Under the pieces are notes generated by a model. That model did no database searches. It was not told the DNA's origin and was given only the letters and a program-made list of their open reading frames with translations. A DNA stretch of 64,000 nt from Candidatus Thiodiazotropha endoloripes (GTDB lineage: Bacteria > Pseudomonadota > Gammaproteobacteria > Chromatiales > Chromatiaceae). The position numbers were made by a program, and so were the translations under genes. Location: positions 496,001-560,000 of the forward strand of contig LVKA01000011.1 in NCBI GenBank assembly GCA_001709035.1, read 5' to 3'. Of the stretch, positions 44,470-54,172 are shown in pieces; positions within the stretch are counted from its first letter, which is position 1; each line of letters begins with the position of its first letter.

Positions 44470-45240
44470 TCACTCCGCCTCGTCAGCGGTGGGTTGGGTA
44501 AGACGACCGTTTTCCAGGTTGAGAGCCAATACACGCTGAGCATCCTTGGCCAAATCCGTCAGGCCGAGACGGGAGTAAGCATCGATCATGATTTCCAGCG
44601 CTTCCTGAACCGAGTCTGTGCGCTGAAACTTGGTGACCACCCGGTTTGCGCGGTTAGCTGCTGCCAGATAGGCGCCCCGTTTCATATAGTATCTTGCAAT
44701 ATGAATCTGGTATTTGGAGAGGTTGTTTCTCAGATAGAGCATGCGCTGATGAGCATCTGCCGAGTACTTGCTGTCAGGGTATCGACGTATCAGCTCGGCG
44801 AAGTCGTTGAATGAATCCAGTGCAGCGCCCGCATCCCGCTCCGATGAATCCGTGGGCAGGATACTGCTGAGAAAACTCTGATTGCGGTTATAGTTGGCCA
44901 GTCCCTTCATATAATAGGCGTAATCCACATATTGGCTTTGCGGGTTGAGTTTGATAAAGCGGTCGGAGGTAGCAATGGTGGAGTCGGGTTCGCCGTTTTT
45001 GTAGTGGGCGTAGATGATATCGAGCTGGGATTGGATGGCGTAGCGCCCAAACGGATAGCGTGCCTGCAGTCCGTTGTAGTATTTGATGGCCAGGTCGAAC
45101 TCACCATCCAGCATATAGGTTTTGGCTTCGGAGTAGAATTTACTGGCACTCCAGTTTTTTGTGGGATCGGCCTGCTCCGGCAGGGCACATCCTGTCAGCA
45201 GCATAATGAGCAGAATGGTTGAAAAAGTTTTTATGGTCAT
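44470..45240 (-). CDS. bamD: Outer-membrane protein assembly factor BamD
   Basis: BamD is an outer-membrane lipoprotein of the BAM complex that folds barrel proteins. I choose the ATG at 45240 (256 residues); the TTG six bases earlier is less likely. The lipoprotein signal peptide ends at ILLIMLLTGC. The body is TPR-like: SASKFYSEAKTYMLDGEFDL, AIKYYNGLQARYPFGRYAIQ, DYAYYMKGLANYN and YLAAANRANRVVTKFQRTDS. The gene is divergent from rluD, the arrangement seen in E. coli. Confidence 0.96.
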   Translation of the reverse strand: MTIKTFSTILLIMLLTGCALPEQADPTKNWSASKFYSEAKTYMLDGEFDLAIKYYNGLQARYPFGRYAIQSQLDIIYAHYKNGEPDSTIATSDRFIKLNPQSQYVDYAYYMKGLANYNRNQSFLSSILPTDSSERDAGAALDSFNDFAELIRRYPDSKYSADAHQRMLYLRNNLSKYQIHIARYYMKRGAYLAAANRANRVVTKFQRTDSVQEALEIMIDAYSRLGLTDLAKDAQRVLALNLENGRLTQPTADEAE

Positions 45241-45407
45241 GGCCAATCTCTGGATGAAACATGATTTGACGCGTGAGTATAACGGAAAGCCGCAGTTACG
45301 GTATAACTTGCGCGTCCGCGCCGCAGGTTTTCCCGGATTGCAGGGAATGGCTCCCTGTGAGGCGGGTCGTGGCTGTGTGCGAAAATCCTACTCAGGGTGG
45401 TCTTGCA

Positions 45408-46373
45408 ATGTCCGATCCTGAGTCCTTGTCAGAAGTTCCCACACAAACCTTTCAAGTGCCTCCTGAACGGGCGGGTATGCGCATTGATCAGTTACTGGCA
45501 GAACTCTGTCCGGAATACTCCCGCAGTCGCCTGCAAAACTGGATCAAACAGGGATTGGTCGAAGTGGATGGGGCGAGCTGTCGGGCGAAGGACAAGGTAA
45601 AGGGAGGTGAGTGCGTGGTATTAAGGGCGCTGCTCTCGGAAGAGGTGTCTGACAGGCCTGAAGCCATGGATCTCGATCTGCTCTATGAAGATGACTCCCT
45701 GCTGGTGGTCAACAAGCCCGCTGGGTTGGTGATGCATCCTGCAGCCGGTAATCCAGGTGGTACTCTGCTGAATGGCTTGCTCCACCACCACCCGCAGCTG
45801 ACTGCCGTGCCACGGGCGGGAATCGTGCATCGTCTGGATAAGGATACCAGTGGTCTATTGGTGGTTGCCAAGACGCTGCAGGCACAACATGCTCTGGTGC
45901 AACAGCTGCAGGCAAGAAGCGTAAAACGCGAATACCGGGCGCTTGTTCAAGGGAGTATGGTATCCGGTGGCACCGTTGATAAACCGATCGGTCGCCATCC
46001 GGTGAACCGGCTGCGAATGGCAGTTGTCGAGAGTGGCAAGCAGGCGATAACACACTATCGGGTATTGCAGCGATTTGCTGCACACACCTATCTGCAGGTA
46101 AATCTGGAAACCGGCAGGACCCACCAGATCCGGGTGCATATGAGCCATATCCACCATCCTTTGCTGGGTGATCCACTCTATGGCGGACGCCAGAAGATTC
46201 CCCCGGGCCTGTCTCAGGAAGCAGTTGAGATTCTGCGGCAGTTTAAGCGCCAGGCCCTGCATGCCACCCGCTTGGAGCTGACTCATCCTGACAGCGGTGA
46301 GCTGATGAGCTGGGAAGCTCCGCCACCCTCCGACATGCAACAGCTGCTGAGGCTTTTAGCGAATGACCATTGA
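45408..46373 (+). CDS. rluD: 23S rRNA pseudouridine synthase RluD
   Basis: RluD makes pseudouridines in helix 69 of 23S rRNA. I choose the ATG at 45408 (321 residues); an in-frame ATG-like start at 45273 would add 45 residues not resembling the family. The S4-type RNA-binding domain is at about residues 23-75 (RIDQLLAELCPEYSRSRLQN). The catalytic core carries HRLDKDTSGLLVVAKT with the catalytic Asp and LETGRTHQIRVHMSHI. It overlaps yfiH by 11 bp and is divergent from bamD. The bamD-rluD-yfiH order is conserved; clpB, which follows in E. coli, is elsewhere here. Confidence 0.95.
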   Translation: MSDPESLSEVPTQTFQVPPERAGMRIDQLLAELCPEYSRSRLQNWIKQGLVEVDGASCRAKDKVKGGECVVLRALLSEEVSDRPEAMDLDLLYEDDSLLVVNKPAGLVMHPAAGNPGGTLLNGLLHHHPQLTAVPRAGIVHRLDKDTSGLLVVAKTLQAQHALVQQLQARSVKREYRALVQGSMVSGGTVDKPIGRHPVNRLRMAVVESGKQAITHYRVLQRFAAHTYLQVNLETGRTHQIRVHMSHIHHPLLGDPLYGGRQKIPPGLSQEAVEILRQFKRQALHATRLELTHPDSGELMSWEAPPPSDMQQLLRLLANDH

Positions 46374-47103
46374 GCTGATCGAACCGGACTGGCCGGCCCC
46401 GACACAGGTCCGGGCCGGGACCACCACTCGCCTGGGGGGAGTTAGCCTGGGTGATTTTGAGAGTCTGAATCTGGCTGAACATGTCACGGATGATCCTCAT
46501 GCTGTGGCACAAAACCGTGAGCGTCTCGCAGACAATCTCAGGCTCCCGGGGGAACCGTTCTGGCTGACTCAGATCCATGGTTGTCATATTGCACTCGGTG
46601 AGCGGGATAGCCCGGGGTGTCAGGCTGATGGGGTTTACACCAGCCGAAGTGGCGTGGTCTGTGCCGTACTCACCGCAGACTGTTTGCCGCTGTTGCTTAC
46701 CGATCGTGATGGTCGGGAGGTCTCGGCGGTGCATGCCGGCTGGCGGGGACTCGCTTCGGGTATCATTGAACGGGCAGTTGCCAGAATGAGTGCGCCGGCG
46801 GAATCCATTCTCGCCTGGATGGGACCGGCGATCGGTCCGGCTGCATTCGAGGTGGGTGACGAAGTACGTGAAGTATTCATAAAGCAGGCGACAGAGGATG
46901 CGCTGGCATTTGAGGCGGGGCGGCCTGGTCACTGGTTGGCGGATATCTATCAACTGGCCCGCCAGCGATTGATCCGCTCGGGTGTGGGGTTCATCAGTGG
47001 GGGAGATTACTGTACAGTGGCCGACCGCGAACGCTTCTTCTCTTATCGTCGAGATGGTGTGACTGGACGAATGGCCTCATTAATTTGGCTTGAAAGGGGT
47101 TGA
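46363..47103 (+). CDS. pgeF: YfiH/PgeF-family multicopper-like polyphenol oxidase / purine nucleoside phosphorylase
   Basis: This 246-residue protein of the LACC1/YfiH fold has been described as a copper or zinc enzyme acting on polyphenols, on purine nucleosides, or editing peptidoglycan precursors. The metal-site pattern is present: WLTQIHGCHIAL, VLTADCLPLLLTD and VHAGWRGLASGI. The end motif SGGDYCTVADRERFFSYRRDG is also typical. It overlaps rluD by 11 bp and ends one base before the gcvR-like start, so the three genes form one tight unit. Confidence 0.93.
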   Translation: MTIELIEPDWPAPTQVRAGTTTRLGGVSLGDFESLNLAEHVTDDPHAVAQNRERLADNLRLPGEPFWLTQIHGCHIALGERDSPGCQADGVYTSRSGVVCAVLTADCLPLLLTDRDGREVSAVHAGWRGLASGIIERAVARMSAPAESILAWMGPAIGPAAFEVGDEVREVFIKQATEDALAFEAGRPGHWLADIYQLARQRLIRSGVGFISGGDYCTVADRERFFSYRRDGVTGRMASLIWLERG

Positions 47104-47104
47104 T

Positions 47105-47623
47105 ATGAAATGGCAGATGTTGACGCTGGTCGGTGAAGATCAGCCTGGGATTGTCGCACAGGTGACCGATGCCCTGTTCCGTGGCGGTTATACCCTGGGC
47201 GAGGCCTCCATGCTTCGATTGGGTGGTAATTTCACCATCATGATGATGGTGGATGGTGGGCAGAGTGAACAGGCGTTGTCCGCCTGCATTGCACCAGTGG
47301 CGGAGAAACTGGGATTGCGACTTCATCTGGATCCGATCCATGGCGGACTGCATCAGCACCGGGTGCCCAATTTTCAGGTTCGGGTGAATGGCGCGGACCG
47401 GGCTGGAATCGTGGCGCAGGTTACCGGATTGTTGGCTGAAAGTGGCTTCAATATTCTGGAGCTGGATTCGGATGTGGTGGGTAGCCAAGATGATCCTGTC
47501 TACATCATGACGATCCAGGGCTACACCGAGGCGACCATTGAAACTCTGGAAACGGCCCTTGGAAGGCTCGAGGCAGATGAGATCGATGTGCACGTCTCAG
47601 CCATCGAGACACTGATTGGTTGA
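47105..47623 (+). CDS. ACT-domain protein resembling glycine cleavage system repressor GcvR
   Basis: Read from the ATG at 47105, with AAAGGGG as ribosome site, it has 172 residues. Two ACT domains are visible: residues 1-80 (LTLVGEDQPGIVAQVTDALF) and 92-170 (VNGADRAGIVAQVTGLLAES, NILELDSDVVG). GcvR in E. coli is a two-ACT protein that binds GcvA. No gcv gene is nearby, so the exact target is unclear. It is followed by def after 3 bp, so translation is probably coupled. Confidence 0.85.
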   Translation: MKWQMLTLVGEDQPGIVAQVTDALFRGGYTLGEASMLRLGGNFTIMMMVDGGQSEQALSACIAPVAEKLGLRLHLDPIHGGLHQHRVPNFQVRVNGADRAGIVAQVTGLLAESGFNILELDSDVVGSQDDPVYIMTIQGYTEATIETLETALGRLEADEIDVHVSAIETLIG

Positions 47624-47626
47624 ATC

Positions 47627-48151
47627 ATGGCGGTACTCGATATTCTGAAATTGCCAGACCCGAGATTGAAAGAGGTCTCGCAAGAGGTAGAGCGGTTTGA
47701 TGATGAACTGCTGGCATTCATCGACGATCTGGAAGAGACCCGTCAGGCGGGACCGGCGGCTGTCGGTATTGCTGCACCTCAGGTGGGTAGACTGCAGAGG
47801 ATTGTCATCATCGATTGTTCGACCACCCGCAAACCGGTACCCAATCATGGCAGGCTGGTATTGGTCAATCCTGAGATCACCGAGTGGGATGGCTTCGAGC
47901 TGGGACGGGAAGGCTGTCTCTCCGTGCCGGATTATACGGGAAATGTCATTCGCGCCGAACGGATCAAGATGCACGCCTTGACCCCTGAAGGCGAACCCCG
48001 GGAGTTTGAGATGGAAGGGTATGAAGCGAGAGCTCTGCAACACGAGGTCGATCATCTGGATGGGATGCTGTTTATTGATCGACTGGTGAGTCGCAGAACC
48101 GATCTGTTTCAGCGAAAGGTCTATCAGAAGGGTGGCAAGAAGCGCAAATAG
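47627..48151 (+). CDS. def: Peptide deformylase
   Basis: This enzyme removes the N-formyl group from nascent proteins with a metal-dependent active site. It has 174 residues. Motif 1 reads VGIAAPQVG (usual form GLAAPQ; Ile replaces the Leu), motif 2 is EGCLSVP with the metal-binding Cys, and motif 3 is QHEVDHLDG with the two His ligands and the catalytic Glu. The upstream residues GPAA differ from the usual GVG, so this is a somewhat divergent deformylase. It lies at the end of the rluD-yfiH-gcvR-def unit; no fmt is adjacent. Confidence 0.93.
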   Translation: MAVLDILKLPDPRLKEVSQEVERFDDELLAFIDDLEETRQAGPAAVGIAAPQVGRLQRIVIIDCSTTRKPVPNHGRLVLVNPEITEWDGFELGREGCLSVPDYTGNVIRAERIKMHALTPEGEPREFEMEGYEARALQHEVDHLDGMLFIDRLVSRRTDLFQRKVYQKGGKKRK

Positions 48152-48246
48152 CGCCAATCAGGCCCTCACCCAGCATAAGATCAGGTCATAGTCACTGATT
48201 GAATTCATGATGTAGCATGCTGCGATGATTCCACAAGTTTAAGATT

Positions 48247-48906
48247 ATGCTTACTCTACTTCTGGTTGCCCTGTTTCTGTTCTGGTTGAATGGCCGTTGC
48301 CGGGATGCCAATGGTGCTGACTGGGGGTCTTTCTGGCTGAATCGCCTGGATGGCTTGAACCGGCTGTTTTGTCATCACTACCATCGCCTTCAATCGGTGC
48401 CGGTACCCTTGCCCAGAGAGGGTGGTGCAATCCTGGTCTCCAACCATATCTCAGGGCTCGATCCGCTACTGATGATTGCCTCGTGCGATCGGCCGCTGAG
48501 ATTCCTGATTGCCAGAGAGCAGTACCAGCGATTCGGTATGCAGAGGCTGTTTCGTGCGGTGGGGTGCATTCCTGTGGACCGTGAGAACTCCCCGGAGAAA
48601 GCCCTTCGCCAGGCCTTCAAAGCCTTGGCGGAGGGTGAAGTGATCGCCCTCTTTCCCCACGGCAAGATCCACCTCGATAGCGATCCGCCGCGAAAGATAA
48701 AACCTGGCGCTGCCCGTCTGGCTGCAAGAGCAAAACTCCCGTTGATTGCGCTGCACATCAGTGGTGTCGCCGCTCCGGGAGAGGTCATGAGGCCGGTTAT
48801 CCTGCGTAGCCGGGCAGTGGTTAAACTGAAGGCTGAGATCGAGGGCTCTGCGCTCAGTGATGAGGAGCTGAACCAGCTGATCGAGCGGGCGCTGGATGGC
48901 GAATAG
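48247..48906 (+). CDS. PlsC-type 1-acylglycerol-3-phosphate acyltransferase
   Basis: This 219-residue membrane-associated acyltransferase carries the NHxxxxD motif in ILVSNHISGLDPLLMIA, the FPHGK-like block VIALFPHGKIHLDS, where the more usual reading is FPEGTR, and PLIALHISGVAAPGEVM. An N-terminal hydrophobic segment (residues 1-15) anchors it. It may act in phospholipid synthesis or acylate another lipid; the Glu to His change in motif III makes the substrate less certain. A family A repeat follows 22 bp after the stop. Confidence 0.85.
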   Translation: MLTLLLVALFLFWLNGRCRDANGADWGSFWLNRLDGLNRLFCHHYHRLQSVPVPLPREGGAILVSNHISGLDPLLMIASCDRPLRFLIAREQYQRFGMQRLFRAVGCIPVDRENSPEKALRQAFKALAEGEVIALFPHGKIHLDSDPPRKIKPGAARLAARAKLPLIALHISGVAAPGEVMRPVILRSRAVVKLKAEIEGSALSDEELNQLIERALDGE

Positions 48907-48928
48907 CATGACATAGTGTGTCGCCATA

Positions 48929-49199
48929 TTAGGGCCTGTTAACACCAATCCAATACGTCTTGTTGTGCCTGAAAAAGCGCCAATCAAGGCGCGAGGAGCG
49001 TAGTTTTGTTAGTCCAAATGAATGACGAGCAACGCCGAGTGGCGCTTTTTCAGGCGCAACCCGGAGGGCTGGGACTGTTTTTGCGCCCAGCGGCGTTATC
49101 ATTCGCTCATGTAGAATAACTACACTACGCTCATTCTGCCTTGCTGGGCACAAAAACAGTCCCAGCAGGGCGTATTGGATTGGTGTTAACAGGCCCTAA
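48929..49199. mobile_element. Intact family A palindromic MITE-like element with a perfect 29-bp terminal inverted repeat
   Basis: Bases 48929-48957 (TTAGGGCCTGTTAACACCAA and nine more) are exactly the reverse complement of 49171-49199. Between them are two further hairpins: GCCTGAAAAAGCGCC with GGCGCTTTTTCAGGC, and GGGACTGTTTTTGCGCCCAG with CTGGGCACAAAAACAGTCCC. The whole 271 bp can fold into a long branched hairpin. No transposase gene is inside, and no clear target-site duplication is seen. It is the best preserved copy, hence probably the most recent. The remainder of the gap to 49301 contains a CCGCCAAT end and the ugd leader. Confidence 0.9.
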
Positions 49200-49301
49200 A
49201 AAAATACCGCCAATGCTGGGTATTGAGGGCCTGGTGTGGTTTCCTAAACCGCAAACAAGTATCATTGCCGCCAGTTAATTTTCACTAATTAAGGGATACC
49301 G

Positions 49302-50627
49302 ATGAAAGTAACCGTATTTGGATCGGGCTACGTGGGTTTGGTCACAGGTGCCTGCCTGGCTGAGGTGGGCAATGATGTTGTCTGCATGGATGTAGATAGT
49401 AACAAGATCGACATGCTCAATCGGGGAGAGATCCCGATCTACGAACCCGGTCTTGATTCAATGGTTGAGCGGAATGCTCAGTCTGGCCGACTCAGTTTTA
49501 CAACGGATGTTGCGAAGGCGGTGGATCACGGTCTGTTTCAGTTTATCGCCGTCGGTACCCCACCGGACGAGGATGGTTCAGCTGATCTTCAGTATGTGCT
49601 GGCCGTTGCCGAGTCGATTGCCGAGAATATGCAAGACTACCGGGTGGTGGTGGACAAATCCACCGTGCCGGTAGGTACCGCGGATAAAGTACGGGAACGC
49701 ATTGAGTCGACCATGCAGGCAAAAGGCAAGCAGGTAGAGTTCGATGTGGTATCGAATCCGGAATTCCTCAAAGAGGGCGCCGCGTTGGACGATTTCATGA
49801 AGCCGGACCGGATCATCATTGGTACGGACAACCCGCGTACCACCGAGCTGCTTCGAGCCCTCTATCTGCCCTTCAACCGGAATCATGACCGTCTGATTGC
49901 GATGGATATCCGCTCCGCAGAGTTAACCAAGTATGCAGCCAATGCGATCCTCGCCACCAAAATCAGTTTCATGAATGAGCTGTCCAATCTGGCGGAGCGC
50001 CTCGGTGCCGATATCGAACAGGTTCGTCACGGCATCGGTGCGGATACCCGGATCGGCTACGCCTTCATCTATCCTGGATGCGGTTACGGTGGTTCCTGTT
50101 TTCCCAAGGATGTGAGTGCACTTGAGCGTACAGCCAAACAGGTTGGCTACGACGCGCAGCTGCTGACGGCGGTCGAAGCGGTCAACTATCGCCAGAAACG
50201 GGTGCTGTTTGAGAAGATCATGCGCCACTATTCCGGTGATGTGAAAGGCAAGACTTTCGCCCTCTGGGGGCTCTCCTTCAAACCCAATACGGACGATATG
50301 CGTGAAGCTTCAAGCCGGGTACTGATGGAGTCACTCTGGGAAGCGGGTGCAAGCGTACGGGTATTCGATCCTGAGGCCATGGAGGAGTGTCATCGAATCT
50401 ACGGTGAGCGTGACGATCTGGTCTATTGCGATAACCAGGATGGCACCCTTGAGAGTGCGGACGCACTGATCGTGGTGACCGAATGGCAGGTGTTCAGAAG
50501 CCCGGACTTTGAGCAGATAAAGCAGGCACTATCCGCGCCGGTCGTGTTTGATGGCCGTAATATCTACGACCCTGCGCGTATGAAGGAGTCAGGATTCAGC
50601 TACTACGCCATAGGGCGTGGTGATTGA
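49302..50627 (+). CDS. ugd: UDP-glucose 6-dehydrogenase
   Basis: This enzyme oxidises UDP-glucose to UDP-glucuronate, a precursor of surface polysaccharides and lipid A modification. It has 441 residues. The NAD-binding N-terminus is [20 protein letters not shown]. Conserved motifs are [28 protein letters not shown], and the catalytic Cys in [14 protein letters not shown] second domain follows ([20 protein letters not shown]). It stands alone; no polysaccharide cluster is attached. The start follows AAGGGATACCG. Confidence 0.97.
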   Translation: MKVTVFGSGYVGLVTGACLAEVGNDVVCMDVDSNKIDMLNRGEIPIYEPGLDSMVERNAQSGRLSFTTDVAKAVDHGLFQFIAVGTPPDEDGSADLQYVLAVAESIAENMQDYRVVVDKSTVPVGTADKVRERIESTMQAKGKQVEFDVVSNPEFLKEGAALDDFMKPDRIIIGTDNPRTTELLRALYLPFNRNHDRLIAMDIRSAELTKYAANAILATKISFMNELSNLAERLGADIEQVRHGIGADTRIGYAFIYPGCGYGGSCFPKDVSALERTAKQVGYDAQLLTAVEAVNYRQKRVLFEKIMRHYSGDVKGKTFALWGLSFKPNTDDMREASSRVLMESLWEAGASVRVFDPEAMEECHRIYGERDDLVYCDNQDGTLESADALIVVTEWQVFRSPDFEQIKQALSAPVVFDGRNIYDPARMKESGFSYYAIGRGD

Positions 50628-50923
50628 TCGAAACTCACCGGGATGGCGCCTCCTGTGTGAGGCGCCGGTCGGTATCACTCTACCTCTGATCGCCAGATAA
50701 CCCACTCAGAAGCGACTCGATCGGCTCTCTGCCCGTACAGCAATCACAACTCGCCAAATCCCTTCAGCGGATTGTGGGCCTCATCCGCTCGCAGCTCTAA
50801 CCGAACCACATTCTGGCCTGAAAATGGAACCCAGAGAAATTTCTGCAGTCATATGTTGCAGTGCACAATTTTTTTTGGTTTTGCGCTAGGCTCTTGCTGG
50901 TAGATTATGGATAGGTGTTCTTA

Positions 50924-51628
50924 ATGGTTAACTTATTGAAATTTAATGATTCATTCCGGGAGGTTGTGGCTCTGGACGCTACCCGGAGGATCGCTTTACG
51001 ATTGATTACACCCAATGACAAGGCGTTACTGCAGCAGGGTTTTGATTCACTTTCAGGCGAATCCCGCCTACGTCGGTTCATGGCTGAAAAGCGATTTCTG
51101 TCGCAACAGGAGCTGGCCTACTTCACAGAAGTGGACCAGATGGACCACTTCGCCCTGGGCATGGTACTCCTCGATGAGTCAGGAAATGAAACAGAAGGGG
51201 TAGCCATTGGTCGCTTCATTCGCCTGGCGGGTGATGCAGAAACCGCGGAAGTCGGCCTGACTGTGGCCGACTCCATGCAGGGGCAGGGATTGGGACAGCT
51301 GTTGCTGAAGCGGTTGGTCTCGGCAGCCCTCGAACGGGGAATCAACCGTTTCCGTTTCGAGTGTCTTGCACATAATCAGGAGATGAAGCAGCTGCTATTG
51401 AAGGTGTGTAGAGAGGCCGTTTTTCGCTACGACGGGGGTGTCATGATCGCCGAAGCCACCCTGCCTGTACCGTTAGGGGTGGCACCGATCTACAACCCGC
51501 TGGATTTCATGGACGGGCTGGTCCGACAGATGCAGAGTCTGTTCTCAGGTGCTTTCAAATATCAGTCGGGTGTGGGCATGGACCTGATGAAGCAGAGTCT
51601 GGATGTGCCATTCAGGTTTAGGCATTAA
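50924..51628 (+). CDS. GNAT-family acetyltransferase-like protein
   Basis: I favour the ATG at 50924 (234 residues) over the GTG at 50915. The fold is GNAT: the N-terminal part RITPNDKALLQQGFDSLSGE-like (actually LRLITPNDKALLQQGFDSLS), the middle YFTEVDQMDHFALGMVLLDE, and the acetyl-CoA-binding VADSMQGQGLGQLLLKRLVS. This matches the type often found as a domain of protein lysine acetyltransferases (Pat-like), but no ADP-forming CoA ligase domain is attached, and the substrate is unknown. The C-terminal about 50 residues after the fold are not typical. Confidence 0.82.
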   Translation: MVNLLKFNDSFREVVALDATRRIALRLITPNDKALLQQGFDSLSGESRLRRFMAEKRFLSQQELAYFTEVDQMDHFALGMVLLDESGNETEGVAIGRFIRLAGDAETAEVGLTVADSMQGQGLGQLLLKRLVSAALERGINRFRFECLAHNQEMKQLLLKVCREAVFRYDGGVMIAEATLPVPLGVAPIYNPLDFMDGLVRQMQSLFSGAFKYQSGVGMDLMKQSLDVPFRFRH

Positions 51629-51853
51629 TCCGGCGACAAATCGTTTACCCGGCAGGCGACCAACGGGGATTTCAATGCATGGTGATAGTAAGCATGAAGC
51701 TTCCCAGCAGTTACTCACTTCAGTGAAAGCAGACGATTTACTGATCGGATCAAGATTGCGTAACAGCCTTCGGTTTTTCCGAAAGTCAATATTTCACCTC
51801 TCTATCGGCTTTGTTACTATCCCGGCCTCGCTCCATTTCAGCCAGGATATTAG

Positions 51854-54163
51854 ATGTCAATTTCACAACGTATTGCAGATGAACTGAGTATACGAATCAA
51901 CCAGGTCGATGCGGTGGTCGGCTTGCTCGACGAGGGGGCAACCGTCCCGTTCATCGCACGCTACCGCAAAGAGGTGACCGGTGGTCTGGATGATACTCAG
52001 CTACGCCATTTAGTGGAGCGTCTGAGCTATCTGAATGAACTGGAAGAGCGACGTGAAGCGGTACTGAAATCGGTCCAGGAGCAGGGCAAAATGACCGATC
52101 AGCTGAAAGCATCCCTGCTGGCGGCAGATACCAAAACCCGATTGGAAGATCTCTATCTTCCCTACAAGCCTAAACGGCGCACCAAAGCGCAGATTGCCCG
52201 TGAAGCGGGTTTGGCGCCATTGGCCGAAGCCTTGTTGAATGATCCCGGTTTGCAGCCCCAACAGGAGGCGCAAGCCTACCTGAATGAAGAGAAAGGCGTG
52301 GCGGATACCGATGCGGCACTGGATGGGGCCAAACAGATTCTCATGGAACAGTTTGCCGAGGATGCGGAACTCGTCGGCCGGCTGCGGGAACACCTTTGGG
52401 ATTCTGCTGAGCTCACCTCCAGGTTGGTTGAGGGCAAGGAAAAGGAGGGCGCTAAGTTCTCTGACTACTTCGACTACTCCGAGACGATCAACAAAATCCC
52501 GTCACATCGTGCACTGGCCCTGTTCAGGGGGCGCCAGGAGGGGATCCTCAGCCTGGAGCTGATCTTGCCCGAAGATGAGGGATTGAATGCTGCAGAGATG
52601 GGTGTGGCAGAACGGATGATTGCGCGCCAGATGGGGGTGCATGACGAGGGGCGACCTGCCGATGATTGGCTGAAAGGGGTGGTGCGCTGGGCCTGGCGGA
52701 TCAAGATCTTTACCCACCTGGATAACAATCTGAAAACCCGCCTGCGCGAGGCGGCAGAAGAGGAGGCGATCAAGGTTTTTGCGCGCAACCTGCATGACCT
52801 GTTACTCGCCTCGCCTGCGGGTCCCCGTACCACCATTGGATTGGATCCCGGCTTGAGAACCGGTGTCAAAGTTGCAGTGATCGACAGCACCGGAAAGGTG
52901 GTGGAAACGGCAACCATCTATCCCCATGTACCGAAAAAACACTGGCAGGAGTCGTTGAAAACTTTGGCGGATCTGGCGGCAAAATTCAAAGTGGAGCTGG
53001 TCAGTATCGGTAACGGAACCGCCTCCCGTGAGACCGATCGCCTGGTTGCGGATCTGATCAAGCAACATCCGCAGTTGCGGCTGACTAAAGTGATGGTCAG
53101 TGAGGCAGGGGCATCGGTCTACTCGGCCTCCGAATTTGCCGCCCAGGAGTTCCCCGAGATGGATGTCTCATTGCGCGGCGCGGTCTCAATCGCCCGGCGT
53201 CTTCAGGACCCCCTGGCTGAGCTGGTGAAGATTGAACCCAAGTCGATTGGTGTGGGGCAGTATCAGCATGATGTTTCCCAGTCCAGGCTGGCCCGTCAAC
53301 TGGATGCGGTGGTCGAGGATTGTGTAAACGCGGTCGGGGTGGATATCAACACAGCTTCGGCACCGTTGTTAAATCGGGTGGCTGGTCTCTCCACCCTGAT
53401 GGCGGACAATGTGGTGAAGTTTCGCGATCAGCATGGTGCATTCGCCAATCGCAAAGCGATTCTCAAAGTACCCCGCATCGGTGAAAAAGCCTTTGAGCAG
53501 TGCGCCGGATTTCTGCGCATTATGAATGGTACCAATCCGCTCGATGCCTCTGCCGTGCATCCGGAAGCCTATCCGGTGGTAGAGCGCATTCTGGCCAAGA
53601 CCGGGCGAGAGATGTCAGCTCTGATTGGTGATACCCCCTTCCTGAAAAAACTCTCTGCCAAGGAGTTTACCGATGACACATTCGGTCAACCTACGGTGGA
53701 GGATATCATCCGAGAACTGGAGAAGCCGGGTAGGGACCCAAGGCCCGAATTCAAAACGGCAACCTTTAAAGAGGGTGTGGAAAATCTGCAGGATCTTAAA
53801 AGCGGCATGGTTCTCGAAGGGGTGGTGACCAATGTCACCAACTTCGGTGCGTTTGTCGATATTGGGGTTCACCAGGATGGCCTGGTGCATATCTCCGCAC
53901 TCTCCGACAAGTTTGTCAAAGATACCCGTGAAATTGTCAAGGCGGGGGACCTGGTGAAAGTCAAAGTCATGGATGTGGATATCCCGCGTAAACGAATTGC
54001 GCTCTCCATGCGCCTGACCGATGAAGCAAACGCATCACGCAGTGAGCGTAGTAAAAACAGCAGGACCGAGAAGCGCCAACAGACCCCAAGCGCAAAGAAG
54101 AGATCATCACAGGCACCAAGAGGTGCGATGGCGGAAGCTTTCGCCAAACTGGGTAAGGTTTGA
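51854..54163 (+). CDS. tex: Tex-family S1 RNA-binding transcription accessory protein
   Basis: Tex is a conserved nucleic-acid-binding protein involved in transcription-related processes. It has 769 residues. The N-terminal helical region ([20 protein letters not shown] then [18 protein letters not shown]) is characteristic. A YqgF-like RNase H fold in the middle carries [18 protein letters not shown]. Helix-hairpin-helix motifs ([18 protein letters not shown]) follow, and the S1 domain is at about 645-720 ([20 protein letters not shown]). The C-terminal tail is basic and Ser-rich. The start ATG is 13 bp after CAGGA. Confidence 0.96.
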   Translation: MSISQRIADELSIRINQVDAVVGLLDEGATVPFIARYRKEVTGGLDDTQLRHLVERLSYLNELEERREAVLKSVQEQGKMTDQLKASLLAADTKTRLEDLYLPYKPKRRTKAQIAREAGLAPLAEALLNDPGLQPQQEAQAYLNEEKGVADTDAALDGAKQILMEQFAEDAELVGRLREHLWDSAELTSRLVEGKEKEGAKFSDYFDYSETINKIPSHRALALFRGRQEGILSLELILPEDEGLNAAEMGVAERMIARQMGVHDEGRPADDWLKGVVRWAWRIKIFTHLDNNLKTRLREAAEEEAIKVFARNLHDLLLASPAGPRTTIGLDPGLRTGVKVAVIDSTGKVVETATIYPHVPKKHWQESLKTLADLAAKFKVELVSIGNGTASRETDRLVADLIKQHPQLRLTKVMVSEAGASVYSASEFAAQEFPEMDVSLRGAVSIARRLQDPLAELVKIEPKSIGVGQYQHDVSQSRLARQLDAVVEDCVNAVGVDINTASAPLLNRVAGLSTLMADNVVKFRDQHGAFANRKAILKVPRIGEKAFEQCAGFLRIMNGTNPLDASAVHPEAYPVVERILAKTGREMSALIGDTPFLKKLSAKEFTDDTFGQPTVEDIIRELEKPGRDPRPEFKTATFKEGVENLQDLKSGMVLEGVVTNVTNFGAFVDIGVHQDGLVHISALSDKFVKDTREIVKAGDLVKVKVMDVDIPRKRIALSMRLTDEANASRSERSKNSRTEKRQQTPSAKKRSSQAPRGAMAEAFAKLGKV

Positions 54164-54172
54164 GATAACTAC

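Noticed and set aside
51675-51887. Plus-strand frame of about 70 codons between the GNAT gene and tex
   Set aside because: It overlaps the first codons of tex by 34 bases in another frame and has no family resemblance; the weak GGGG upstream is not enough.
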